A stretch of 64,000 bases of DNA from Psychrobacter sp. BI730 (GTDB lineage Bacteria; Pseudomonadota; Gammaproteobacteria; Pseudomonadales; Moraxellaceae), in NCBI RefSeq assembly GCF_013414195.1, contig NZ_JAATTV010000012.1:48227-112226 (forward strand), read 5' to 3'. The position numbers and the translations under genes were made by a program. This document shows positions 10,525-19,737 of this stretch, one piece after another. The notes under the pieces were generated by a model. It had not been told where the DNA came from. It ran no database searches and saw only the letters and a program-made list of their open reading frames with translations. How positions within the stretch are numbered: the stretch's first letter is position 1; every line of letters starts with the position of its first letter.

Positions 10525-11013
10525 AATGGGATCGCTTAATTGAATCAATAAGTGTAGGAAAAGCAGTACATCTGGGTGCTGCTCTAATTAATTTTGACCA
10601 CGCATTTACGCGGCAGATAATCGGTATTTCTCAATTTAAAATCGGTTTTGACTAAAATCTTTGCTAATAAACATGACCAAAGGGTGAGCGGACTATCATT
10701 CAATCAATATATAAAATGATACTGCCTCGCTCTAATATGGTCTTGGCGGTAATGAGTTGAGTCAGTACCTGCCGTAATAGACAACGCTAATGTGCAGATT
10801 GCCTTATTAGAAGCAGGGTAATGGCCAAAATATCTTAACGCAAAATAGGGTTATTCTACCTTGAAACGTTATAAAACTCTAGTGAGCAACACTTGCTCTA
10901 CTATAAGAAATGCTCAACAAGCAATTCACTGCAATCAAAGGTGGTTACTGGATAGCGGTTTATCTAGCTGAGCGATTAGCTAGCAGTAGCATCTGCTTGA
11001 AATGAACAATACG
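10525..11013. other. Gene-free region between nth and metK
   Basis: About 490 bp without a convincing reading frame on either strand. It must contain the metK promoter reading leftward. A small hairpin AGCAG...CTGCT near 10562-10583 lies in the metK leader. I see no known riboswitch motif. Confidence 0.6.
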
Positions 11014-11709
11014 TTACAACTCTAAAAATGCAGCTTTATCTTTAAACATACATTCTTCATAGACAGGGCAAGCGCCGCATTTGGGTGTACGTGCCTGACA
11101 GGTATAGCGGCCGTGTAAGATAAGATAATGATGGGCGTCTACGATGAAGTCTTCTGGGATGCGCTCGACCAATTTTTTTTCGACGATGAGTACGGTTTTG
11201 CCAGTGGCAAGCCCAGTACGATTGCCCACCCGAAAGATATGCGTGTCAACGGCCATGGTCGGCTGGCCAAAAGCCGTATTTAACACAACATTTGCAGTTT
11301 TGCGGCCGACACCTGCCAGTGACTCTAAGTCTTTGCGATTATCAGGAACGGTGCTATCAAACTTCTCAATTAAATCACGGCAGGTTTTAATGACGTTTTT
11401 TGCTTTGGCATTATATAAACCAATGTTTTTGATATAGGATTTGAGACCGTCTTCACCTAATGCCAGTATTGCCTCAGGTGTATTGGCCACAGGGTACAAT
11501 TGCTTGGTGGCAATATTGACACTAACATCAGTCGCTTGTGCGGACAAAATTACCGCGATAAGTAACTCAAAATTACTGTCATAATTGAGTTCGGTGACAG
11601 GCTCATCAATAGTCGCTGCCAGCTTTTCAAAGAATGGACGCACGTCACGATTGGGCATTCGTCTAGAGGGCGGCGTGTCAGCTGTTTTATGTTTGACCGT
11701 TTTACTCAT
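11014..11709 (-). CDS. nth: Endonuclease III (DNA glycosylase/AP lyase)
   Basis: The 231-residue enzyme removes oxidised pyrimidines and cleaves at the abasic site. It shows the helix-hairpin-helix LAGVGRKTANVVL with the catalytic Lys, the catalytic Asp in AVDTHIFRV, and a C-terminal [4Fe-4S] cluster with spacing C-x6-C-x2-C-x5-C. The N terminus is some 15-20 residues longer than in E. coli Nth, and an internal ATG (MPNRD) would give a more usual length. It lies 120 bp downstream of rnfB on the same strand, a pairing also seen in related bacteria. Confidence 0.95.
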   Translation of the reverse strand: MSKTVKHKTADTPPSRRMPNRDVRPFFEKLAATIDEPVTELNYDSNFELLIAVILSAQATDVSVNIATKQLYPVANTPEAILALGEDGLKSYIKNIGLYNAKAKNVIKTCRDLIEKFDSTVPDNRKDLESLAGVGRKTANVVLNTAFGQPTMAVDTHIFRVGNRTGLATGKTVLIVEKKLVERIPEDFIVDAHHYLILHGRYTCQARTPKCGACPVYEECMFKDKAAFLEL

Positions 11710-11829
11710 GGCATTTTGACTATTATTTTGATGAATGATTGTGCCAAATTATATGCTAGCGCTAGCATTCATGTTAATGATTAAAGTATCAATTTATTAA
11801 CGCATTAGTTGCGTAATCAGCTATTACCG

Positions 11830-12675
11830 TTATAGCGCTACTTGCAATGACTCAAGCTCGGCTTGTAAGGAATCGAGTTCTGCTTGTTTCTTATCATTTG
11901 CACGAACACTCAGTTGCTTTTCTAGTTTTTTGATTTTGGTACGGAGCTTGGCAGCAGCAATAGTGTTTTTTGCTTGTGACTCACTGATGTTTAGAGACTG
12001 ACTTGCTGCATTATTGAGCTTAGCCTCTACCATACTAACGACAGGTCTACTATTGCTAGTATCAGCAAGCTGCTCTGTGACACGTTTTAAATGAGTGTGG
12101 TAGCGTTGTCTCAAATCTTCTTGCTCTGCTATTCGCTCAGGCTCAGATATTTCTCGCTCAACCGTAACTAAGTCAATGCAATCAACAGGGCAGGGCGCGA
12201 TACATAGCTCGCAGCCAGTGCACAAATCTGTAAAAATCGTATGCATATGCTTGCCAGTACCAACGATAGCATCGACTGGACAAGCAGGAATGCATTTGGT
12301 GCAGCCGATACAGTCATCTTCACGGATAACCGCACGAACCTCAGTCGGACGTTCAGAGGTGGCATCTATTGGCCACTGTGAAGGCACTGCCGTCAGCGTA
12401 GTGTCAGGAGTATCTATATCGAGAGTCTGAGCAATCGCATTGGTGACTGGCTGACCACCGGGCACACATTTATTATACGGCTCGCCATCTAATACAATCG
12501 CAGCGGCATATGGCAGGCAACCATCTGGATGTTCACATAGCCCGCATTGCGTCTGAGGCAAACAAGCATCCACACGTGCAATTTTTGCCTGTATATCAGC
12601 GGGCAAGGTATCAATGTGTAATGTATCGAATAAGATAGGTAGATTGACTAAGCGTATATTGGTGCTACTTTGCAT
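11830..12675 (-). CDS. rnfB: RnfB-type iron-sulfur electron-transfer protein
   Basis: The 281-residue protein has an N-terminal 4Fe-4S motif (CGLCEHPDGC, then C in NKCVPGG), and two ferredoxin-type clusters (CIGCTKCIPACP and CTGCELCIAPCP). The C terminus (about residues 190-281) is a charged helical coiled coil. The N-terminal membrane anchor of true RnfB is absent, and no rnfACDGE genes are seen nearby. It may therefore act as a soluble electron carrier, perhaps supplying the iron-sulfur enzyme Nth encoded next to it. The family call is firm; the role is inference. Confidence 0.85.
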   Translation of the reverse strand: MQSSTNIRLVNLPILFDTLHIDTLPADIQAKIARVDACLPQTQCGLCEHPDGCLPYAAAIVLDGEPYNKCVPGGQPVTNAIAQTLDIDTPDTTLTAVPSQWPIDATSERPTEVRAVIREDDCIGCTKCIPACPVDAIVGTGKHMHTIFTDLCTGCELCIAPCPVDCIDLVTVEREISEPERIAEQEDLRQRYHTHLKRVTEQLADTSNSRPVVSMVEAKLNNAASQSLNISESQAKNTIAAAKLRTKIKKLEKQLSVRANDKKQAELDSLQAELESLQVAL

Positions 12676-12932
12676 TTAATTAAGGACCTTAATACCAGTC
12701 GTAAGAATTGGCATTAGTATAAATAGAGATAAAGTGTTGAGAAAGCGGTCTTTGTAAAACAGTATCTATAAGAGCACTGGCTCTGTCAGCATTTTACTAC
12801 TCATGTTAGCGTGTTACTTATTAAAAAATAAGATTTAAAGTAAAACGCTTATCACAGGAGCAGCGATTTTAAAGAGATGAGATTGAAAATACAATACTAT
12901 AGCGTAATGTGGTGTTTATAGATAAGGACTGA

Positions 12933-13871
12933 TTATAAATCTACATTTTGTTCTTTAGCCACTTGGTCAATCAAATCGCGAGCGATACTACCCTTTGGCG
13001 GAATTCTGGGCAGGTTTGAGAGATCAAAGAAGTCAGCATGTGCTAGCTCATCTTCTTGCAAGATAATATCGCCATTGGCATACGAAGCACGAAAACCAAG
13101 CATCAAGTTAGAGGGAAATGGCCATGGCTGACTGCTCACATAGCGGATATCTGTTACGCTGATATTGACCTCTTCTGCGACTTCACGTAATACAGCATGC
13201 TCTAGACTCTCTCCAACTTCTACAAACCCTGCGATCAAACCATACATTGGCGGTAGGTTTTGCTGTCCATGACGATGATGGTGAGCCAGTAAGATTTGCA
13301 TCTCACCCGTCACTGGATTTGACCGAGTAATAGCAGTGATGACGCACGGTTGTACGCGAGGGTATTGGCGCAATCGACATACTGGACAAACCATGGCACG
13401 CTCGCCTTGGTCAGCATGTACAGTAGGACTAGCACAGCGACTACAAAACTGTGTATCTGCTTGCCAGCTTAATAGTTGTATTGCTTGGCTAATCTGATCT
13501 GACAAGGCGACTGGCAAATGAGTCATCAGTTTTCGATAAGGAACAAAAGTGTTACCACTACTTTCAGCAATAATTGGTAGCGTCACGTTATGAGCAACTG
13601 CATAGTCATAAGTCATGGCGCTCGTCGCTTGGGCAGTAAAGCTATGAGATATATTGGCATCAACCGTATCATCTGCATGGTTGCCAGTGCTGTCGTCTGA
13701 TAACCAATGATTTGGTGCTAGGCTCTCGTGCAGCGTTACGTGACCAACCTGATAAGCTTGCTCGCTTAAGTCATTACTATCGGGCGATAGCTGAACTTGC
13801 AAAGGCCACCAACCATCTGGCATTTGACGGCATAAGATACTGTCATCACTTAATACAAAAGCATGGGCCAT
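12933..13871 (-). CDS. nudC: NAD-capped RNA hydrolase / NADH pyrophosphatase NudC
   Basis: The 312-residue protein has a zinc ribbon (CSRC...CPVC, near residues 155-178), the NudC signature SQPWPFPSN, and a complete Nudix box running from GFVEVGE to REVAEEVNI with the metal-binding glutamates. NudC hydrolyses NAD(H) and removes NAD caps from RNA. The N-terminal third is the family-specific poorly conserved domain. I prefer ATG 13871, which has GGA 7-8 nt upstream, to the TTG at 13883. Confidence 0.93.
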   Translation of the reverse strand: MAHAFVLSDDSILCRQMPDGWWPLQVQLSPDSNDLSEQAYQVGHVTLHESLAPNHWLSDDSTGNHADDTVDANISHSFTAQATSAMTYDYAVAHNVTLPIIAESSGNTFVPYRKLMTHLPVALSDQISQAIQLLSWQADTQFCSRCASPTVHADQGERAMVCPVCRLRQYPRVQPCVITAITRSNPVTGEMQILLAHHHRHGQQNLPPMYGLIAGFVEVGESLEHAVLREVAEEVNISVTDIRYVSSQPWPFPSNLMLGFRASYANGDIILQEDELAHADFFDLSNLPRIPPKGSIARDLIDQVAKEQNVDL

Positions 13872-13985
13872 ATAAAATTCCAAACATTATAAAGTAAGTC
13901 CGCATCGACGTAGACACAGACTGTTTTAGAGTAAAATATCATCAATTCTATGTAAACCAGATACCCAGATATCTATACATGTTGT

Positions 13986-14029
13986 CAGGCTGGTTCAGCC
14001 TCATGACCAGGCTAGTTCAACCTAATGAC
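13986..14029. repeat. 22-bp tandem duplication
   Basis: Two adjacent 22-bp units (13986-14007 and 14008-14029), each starting CAGGCT and ending ATGAC, differ at three positions. They lie in the gap between the fimL-like gene and nudC. Confidence 0.85.
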
Positions 14030-14138
14030 TGTAGCACTTTCACGTGCCTGACTCGTACCTACATTATTTTGAACTATCTATATTTAAATGGAATATCATA
14101 GTTAAGAGATGATGTCCATGACATGACAATGAGAAAAA

Positions 14139-15821
14139 TTAAGCAGCAAGTAGATGGCTCAAGCTTTGTTGACCCACATCAAGCGCTTGCTTGCTGACAG
14201 GGCGATTATTCTCAAAACCATCTAAGTGATGATCGACCGCCATGATAACATCAGCGATGCAGGCTAAAGTACTGTCTTCGATACGTCGTCCGCCTTCGAT
14301 ACGCTTTTCAATGTAGTTGGCTAGCTGACTCAGCATGCTGGCAGGTGTGGGCAGTTGTAAGAAGCGTACTGCGCCTGCTACTTGACGCATCATCCCAGGA
14401 ATATTTTGGATATTAAGCATGTCGCGCTCAGGTTCCGCCAAATAATCATTGATGGCTTGCTCAGCACTAGCAATCGCAGTTCGGCTTTCTTGTATCAAGG
14501 TATCATTGGCGGTATTAAGCTGATGCAATGAGATATGCGGGTTATTCAGTGGCAGATAGATTGCCCCTGGTGTATGCATCTCTGCCATGGCAATGGCGGC
14601 GTTCTCTGCGTGCATTAACGCTAGTAGCAAATGATCGAAATCTTCAGGAGAAGGCGCTTGCCAATGGCTCACAGCTTCTGCTGCTTCGCTAAGACTATTG
14701 GCTGCGTTGGACAGACCTAATAAACGCAATGCCGAACTCAGTTCAGTCAACTCTTTAATAATCTGCGCTGTCTGCATGTCAATAGGATTAATTGAATCGC
14801 CACGTGCATAACTGTCTACGTGTTCTTTAATGTTATTGATTTGATGTTGAATAATTGTGTTTAACGTATCGGTAAGTTCGCGGTTAGGACCGAACAAAAA
14901 GCGCTTCATTTGTTCTAGCTGCGCACCTTCTAAATGATTGCTTGCATATTGTTCACGTAATTGCTGCGCTTGCTCGTTATCACGTTGACAGGCAAAGCTC
15001 ACTAAATCTGCAAAGCGAGTATCCATTACTGGTAAATAGCTTTGAAATTGCTGCTCTAAATAGATAAGTGTGTGTTTTTGACTTAGGTTTAATGGTAATA
15101 CTGCTGCGATATCAGTCACGGCAGCAGTCGCCGCTTGCCAAAATAAGCTATCAGTATTTGCAGCGATTAATGCGCAGGCTGCACTCATGGCATCCAGCTT
15201 TTGCTGATTCGCGGAGTCAATGTTGCCATCTTGATTGAGTAATGCAACCGCAAGGCCACTACGATACGCGTTGGTCAGCAGCTCTGTGTCTAGATTAAGC
15301 GTACTTAGAGATTCAAAGTTTTGTTCAGGATTGGCGATGATGACACTACTGCTACCAAATGCAGAAAAATAGTCTGCCGTAATAGGAGCTTCTTGACTAT
15401 GCGCATTAAGCTTGTTGATTACAGGTATGAGTAGAGTAGGCTCTACCGATTCAGTCAATAGTACAAACTCGACATAACGATCCAAGGTCATGATGGCTTC
15501 TGATAGATCCATGATCAAGTCGGTATCGTTGTTATCACCATTGTCATAAAGTCTCTGTAGACCACCAACAATGGCATCATTCAATGCTTCTGCACCGACC
15601 AAAGAAATCAGTTTAAAAATACAAGAAAGCTGCTTTAATACTTCGATAGAGTCCGACAATAAAGGTGCTTGGCTACTATCATCATTGAACTCGCCTAGAT
15701 GAATCTCGGTGTCTTTAAGCGTTGCTATAACCTCATCATGCAGTAAATGGAGTGATGGTAGGTTAAAATCAGTAACACTAAGCGTTGGGGCGGTTAGCTT
15801 CATTTGCGCAGACTGGTCCAT
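14139..15821 (-). CDS. FimL-like protein (homologue of the ChpA N-terminal region)
   Basis: This 560-residue, acidic, largely helical protein has no membrane segments. Its length, composition and position beside rnhA-dnaQ match FimL of Pseudomonas, a non-catalytic relative of the N-terminal part of the chemosensory kinase ChpA that promotes type IV pilus function and twitching. The C-terminal half (LRLLGLSNAANSL; GMMRQVAGAVRFLQLP) has the look of Hpt-derived repeats without phosphorylatable His motifs. Start at ATG 15821 (MDQSAQMK) with GGAAA upstream. The assignment is by resemblance and context only. Confidence 0.6.
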   Translation of the reverse strand: MDQSAQMKLTAPTLSVTDFNLPSLHLLHDEVIATLKDTEIHLGEFNDDSSQAPLLSDSIEVLKQLSCIFKLISLVGAEALNDAIVGGLQRLYDNGDNNDTDLIMDLSEAIMTLDRYVEFVLLTESVEPTLLIPVINKLNAHSQEAPITADYFSAFGSSSVIIANPEQNFESLSTLNLDTELLTNAYRSGLAVALLNQDGNIDSANQQKLDAMSAACALIAANTDSLFWQAATAAVTDIAAVLPLNLSQKHTLIYLEQQFQSYLPVMDTRFADLVSFACQRDNEQAQQLREQYASNHLEGAQLEQMKRFLFGPNRELTDTLNTIIQHQINNIKEHVDSYARGDSINPIDMQTAQIIKELTELSSALRLLGLSNAANSLSEAAEAVSHWQAPSPEDFDHLLLALMHAENAAIAMAEMHTPGAIYLPLNNPHISLHQLNTANDTLIQESRTAIASAEQAINDYLAEPERDMLNIQNIPGMMRQVAGAVRFLQLPTPASMLSQLANYIEKRIEGGRRIEDSTLACIADVIMAVDHHLDGFENNRPVSKQALDVGQQSLSHLLAA

Positions 15822-15968
15822 AAGTATTTTTCCATAATGTACTGATGAGAATAGCAATATTATAAATTTGATTCAGAAAGTATTGGCTAGTGATGTTTTA
15901 ACGCTTTCTATCATAATAATCAAGACTAAATTATACAAATGTCGGTTAAATAAAAATTCAAATGACAA

Positions 15969-17615
15969 TTACATGCTAGCTTTTAGGGCAGGATAATCTT
16001 CTGCCAAAGCGGTATACCAGCTTTGGTCAGCAGTTTCATCCGATGTTGAAGCCAGTAATAAATTTGCTAAATTGGCGAAACTTGCATGAGCGGTTTGTCC
16101 GCCATCGGTATCTGTATCCTCTTCGATGGCAAGCGTGACCTGTCCACCAGTCATCGCCAGATAAACTTCGGCTAAAATCTCTGAGTCAAGTAATGCTCCA
16201 TGAAAAGTACGGTCTTGCTTACCAACATCTAGGCGACGCACGAGGGCATCTAGCGTGTTTTTTTGCCCTGGGTATAGCTGCTTGGCCATCGCCAGTGAAT
16301 CGGTTACCTGCACCCGATTGGCAAAGTCATTCAGACCAACTTTTGCAAACTCCATATTTAAGAAGTTCATATCAAAAGTAGCGTTATGAGCGATAATCTC
16401 AGCGCCATCCATAAAGTCATACAAAGACTGAGCCACTTGATCAAAGGTTGGCTTATCGGTCAAAAATGCTTCAGAGATACCATGAATACGAATGACTTCA
16501 TCATCCATACCGCGCTGCGGATTGATATAAACGTGCAGCTTTTCACCAGTAAATTTACGTCCGACCAGTTCTACAATACCGACCTCGATAATACGATCGC
16601 CTTTTAGTGCATCAAGCCCTGTGGTTTCTGTATCCATGATAAGCTGCCGATCTGCTTCATGGCGGTGTATCGGCTTTGGTAGTAGCGGCTTAAAATATGG
16701 GTTGGCACGGCTAGTATCCCCATCGAACTTAGGGGCGTCAGATTCTACACTTGGCAACATATTATTGTCGACGGTATCATCTAGGTGCGTTTGAATATCT
16801 GGCATAGCTTTGGTACTCGTCGGGTTGTATGTATTGTCTTGATGGCTGTTAGATTCTACAGCAATGTTTTCATTCATCTTAAGGGCGCTAGCTGTACTCT
16901 GACTATCTTCCTTTAGCAGCTCAGGTTCTAATGGCTCTTCATCAAACTCATCGTCCATCATATCTAAACCCAATGGATCGAAACTTAGCCAGTCAGCGCT
17001 AGACGATTTTTGCAAGGTATCAGTGTTAATGTCAGTATTAGTATCAATATCAGTCGCTATGTGGTCTTTTTTTTTATTCGTATCTGCTTCATTGAGCATA
17101 GCTGAATGGCCGCTGTTTGAGGTGACACCTAAGTTTGCCAGCTCATCTGCTTTTTCATTACCAGCATGTCCAGCGTGACCCTTGACCCAATGCCAGCTAA
17201 CATCACGCTGTTGGCAGAGCTTATCCAATTGTTGCCATAGGTCTTGATTGGCGACAGGCTTTTTACTGGCAGTTTTCCAGCCCTTTTTCTTCCAACCTTC
17301 AATCCATTCAGTGATGCCTTTTTTGACATAACTGGAGTCAGTCCAAATCTCAAGAGTGTGCTCATGCGGGCTATGCGTCAGGGCTTGTATCGCACCCATT
17401 AGTTCCATACGGTTATTGGTGGTTTCTTTGTCGCCGCCGTATAAATCTTGCGAGCTGCCATCACTAAATATCAGGTGTGCGCCCCAGCCGCCAGCGCCAG
17501 GATTGCCTTTGCAAGCACCATCAGTATAGGCCACAGTGGTATTTGTTTTAGCAGCCAATGGATCAATCGCGTTGTCTTTATGAGTGTTTGGCATTGAATT
17601 ACGGTTGTCTGACAT
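15969..17615 (-). CDS. rnhA-dnaQ: RNase HI - DNA polymerase III epsilon (DnaQ) fusion
   Basis: One 548-residue frame encodes two enzymes. Residues about 26-165 are RNase HI with the catalytic set visible ([11 protein letters not shown]sp 32, ME of NNRMEL, TDSSYV Asp, and the ADELAN Asp). A low-complexity acidic linker of about 150 residues follows. Residues about 320-500 are the DEDDh proofreading exonuclease with DTETTG, HNATFD and the HGALLDSE active-site blocks. RNase HI removes RNA-DNA hybrids and DnaQ proofreads in the replicase. In most Gammaproteobacteria these are separate divergent genes; fusion appears to be a Moraxellaceae trait, to my knowledge. No frameshift is needed. Confidence 0.95.
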   Translation of the reverse strand: MSDNRNSMPNTHKDNAIDPLAAKTNTTVAYTDGACKGNPGAGGWGAHLIFSDGSSQDLYGGDKETTNNRMELMGAIQALTHSPHEHTLEIWTDSSYVKKGITEWIEGWKKKGWKTASKKPVANQDLWQQLDKLCQQRDVSWHWVKGHAGHAGNEKADELANLGVTSNSGHSAMLNEADTNKKKDHIATDIDTNTDINTDTLQKSSSADWLSFDPLGLDMMDDEFDEEPLEPELLKEDSQSTASALKMNENIAVESNSHQDNTYNPTSTKAMPDIQTHLDDTVDNNMLPSVESDAPKFDGDTSRANPYFKPLLPKPIHRHEADRQLIMDTETTGLDALKGDRIIEVGIVELVGRKFTGEKLHVYINPQRGMDDEVIRIHGISEAFLTDKPTFDQVAQSLYDFMDGAEIIAHNATFDMNFLNMEFAKVGLNDFANRVQVTDSLAMAKQLYPGQKNTLDALVRRLDVGKQDRTFHGALLDSEILAEVYLAMTGGQVTLAIEEDTDTDGGQTAHASFANLANLLLASTSDETADQSWYTALAEDYPALKASM

Positions 17616-17965
17616 AAAGGAGTATGGACCTGATAAGTGGTAAGCATAGGGTAGTATTAGAGCATCTCGTTTACGTTATTCGAACGATGATGATGGCGTT
17701 GTGAGTATAGCAAATCTATCATAAATATGGGCAGTCGTGACGCACAAAGTCAGAAAACTCTTACGGTAACTTATAACATAATAGTAACGTCTTGGTTTTC
17801 TGTTAAAATAGCGAAGCTCTCTGAAAGGCTCTAGTTTTTAGTTACAGAGCTGCCTTTGCTACAAAGATGCCCAAGCGCATTTTTCTGATACAGCTATCTA
17901 GTGACATTTTGATAATAGTACACTTAATAAAAGTTTTTAATGCATGATTGCAGGATAACCCCATT
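17616..17965. other. Divergent promoter region, gene-free
   Basis: About 350 bp separate the leftward rnhA-dnaQ gene from the rightward lipoprotein gene. It must hold both promoters. I see no clear operator, hairpin or small gene. Confidence 0.55.
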
Positions 17966-18511
17966 ATGTCCTTACGCTCGAATTTATTTAATAAGAGACT
18001 GACGTATTTGATGCTCAGTGTGACTGCTAGCAGCGCGATTTTTCTGAGCGCTTGTAATGATACCAGCCCTCAAGCAGATACCGAAGTTGCAGCAGATCTG
18101 TCTGTCTTTGAAGGTTGTTATACGGTGAGTCAAGATGAGCCTGCTCAGATAAAGGTCAGCCAGCAAGACGACACTTGGGTGATGCAGATGAAAGAACCCG
18201 TCACTGCTAAGCGTGTCTGGGATACTCCAGAGCCGTTAGAAGTGATTGAAAATAGCGACATACCGCAGTTCTTCTCTATCGATCCAGACAATGTCGATGC
18301 GGTTATTGGTCGTCCTGATCGAGTGCTTGTACTGGCTCATGTTAAACCAGCCTATGCAAATATTGATCCGCTCTTAGACAGTGAGTATTTGTCGTATATC
18401 TACCGAGGTGCCAACACGATCTACCGTGTAGAGTGCGATGAGGTGAATACCGATATTTTAGCCAATCCACATGCCAATCTTGTTATCGATAATGTTGATG
18501 ATAGTATTTAA
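17966..18511 (+). CDS. Putative lipoprotein of unknown function
   Basis: The 181-residue product has a signal peptide ending LSAC (Cys about 30) and a mature domain of about 150 residues with two further cysteines (GCY and VEC) that could form a disulfide. It would be a periplasm-facing lipoprotein. I do not recognise the family. ATG 17966 is preferred: AGGA lies 11 nt before it, while the upstream TTG overlaps that site. Confidence 0.7.
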   Translation: MSLRSNLFNKRLTYLMLSVTASSAIFLSACNDTSPQADTEVAADLSVFEGCYTVSQDEPAQIKVSQQDDTWVMQMKEPVTAKRVWDTPEPLEVIENSDIPQFFSIDPDNVDAVIGRPDRVLVLAHVKPAYANIDPLLDSEYLSYIYRGANTIYRVECDEVNTDILANPHANLVIDNVDDSI

Positions 18512-18627
18512 ATAAGCGTTAACGATAGTACTTGGATAAGTATCGACTATAAATATTATTGTTGGTCGATGATATTTGTATAAACAGCATTTTGTTATAA
18601 ACAGTCATACCATTAGAGTTAAGCGAT

Positions 18628-18933
18628 ATGAATTTTTTCAGTTACGTAGTGTTAGGTGGGTTCTCTTATGCAGCTGGTTGGGCGGTAAGGACGTATGTAT
18701 TAGACAAACAACCGACGCCTGAGCAGCCTTATAATTTAAAACACCCTGCGATTTTGGCATATTTGGGTGCATTTCTTATTATCATGTTGATCGTCTCTTG
18801 GCTGCTTGGTCGCTATGCACTTGGTCATGCTACGATTGATCTACCTTTCATTATTGTCAATAGCCTCGTTGCAACATTCGTCTACTCGTTTGGTCTTAAT
18901 CCAGAAAAAGCTAATTATGAAGTGCCTGATTAA
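18628..18933 (+). CDS. Small inner-membrane protein, unknown function
   Basis: The 101-residue protein shows three hydrophobic stretches (about residues 4-20, 43-63, 73-92) and no charged catalytic motif. The family is not recognised. It is followed by a strong bidirectional terminator shared with the opposite gene. Confidence 0.65.
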   Translation: MNFFSYVVLGGFSYAAGWAVRTYVLDKQPTPEQPYNLKHPAILAYLGAFLIIMLIVSWLLGRYALGHATIDLPFIIVNSLVATFVYSFGLNPEKANYEVPD

Positions 18934-18962
18934 AATACAGTATTGAATGGATTGTGAGTAAC

Positions 18963-19005
18963 AAAAGCCACGACCGAAATATTAATTCGCGGTCGTGGCT
19001 TTTTT
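18963..19005. terminator. Bidirectional terminator between convergent genes
   Basis: A perfect 14-bp stem (18963-18976 with 18990-19003), AAAAGCCACGACCG and its complement, flanked by A and T tracts, separates the convergent genes. Confidence 0.92.
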
Positions 19006-19054
19006 AATACTGTGATTATGAATCACTTTTTTTAATAGCTGAAAGTATTAATAT

Positions 19055-19534
19055 TTATGAGGCTTTCTTCAGATTAGTACCAGTCTCGTCGCTGTCTTTC
19101 TCATCACTACTAGTCTTGTCGTTATCAGTCTTACTAGTGTCGTTGTTAGCTTCTAATTTATCCTTAGTAGCTGATTGTTCCTGCTTCCATTCTTTGTATT
19201 TTTGCAGATCTTTTCTGGCCTGCTTTAGACAGAACTTAAGTACTAGCGCATCATCGATATGGCCGATAAACGGAATAGAGTCAGGAATGAGGTCAATTGG
19301 ATTTAGCACATAGAGCGCACCAATAACACCAGCTGAAATTGTTTTGAAAGGGATCTTACGGTAGTCACCTTTATAATAGTCTTTGACAAGACTCATAAAT
19401 AGCATTAAATCATCACTAAACGGCTCAAGATAACCGCTATCTTCTAACTTTTCTTTCAGCTTATCTTCTTTGCCCAGCAAGTATTCTAAATTAGAGTCAA
19501 GTGACTTGTTTTTATCGGTTTTTTTATTAAACAT
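19055..19534 (-). CDS. YkvA / DUF1232 family membrane protein
   Basis: The 159-residue protein contains the DUF1232 core ALYVLNPIDLIPDSIPFIG-HIDDALVL (about residues 74-100), typical of YkvA proteins, flanked by charged helices. The C-terminal 35 residues are rich in Lys, Asp, Ser and Thr and look disordered. The molecular function of this family is unknown. Confidence 0.85.
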   Translation of the reverse strand: MFNKKTDKNKSLDSNLEYLLGKEDKLKEKLEDSGYLEPFSDDLMLFMSLVKDYYKGDYRKIPFKTISAGVIGALYVLNPIDLIPDSIPFIGHIDDALVLKFCLKQARKDLQKYKEWKQEQSATKDKLEANNDTSKTDNDKTSSDEKDSDETGTNLKKAS

Positions 19535-19737
19535 AATTATTACCTTTTGTTTTTTGCGATGAATTTGTATTTACAGTAACAAATCTGATCGACCTATATT
19601 GTGTGTCTCAGTAGCGAAAAAGTAAATATCGGTAAAGATTAGGCAACCATCAGTGTCAGAAAAGCGTCTACAATATGCTGCCACAAGGTCTAAAAACATA
19701 AGTCATAAAAATAAAAGCGATAAGGTAGCAGCAGGAT

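Noticed and set aside
10525..11013. SAM riboswitch before metK
   Set aside because: No conserved SAM-I, SAM-II or SAM-alpha pattern could be recognised in the leader.
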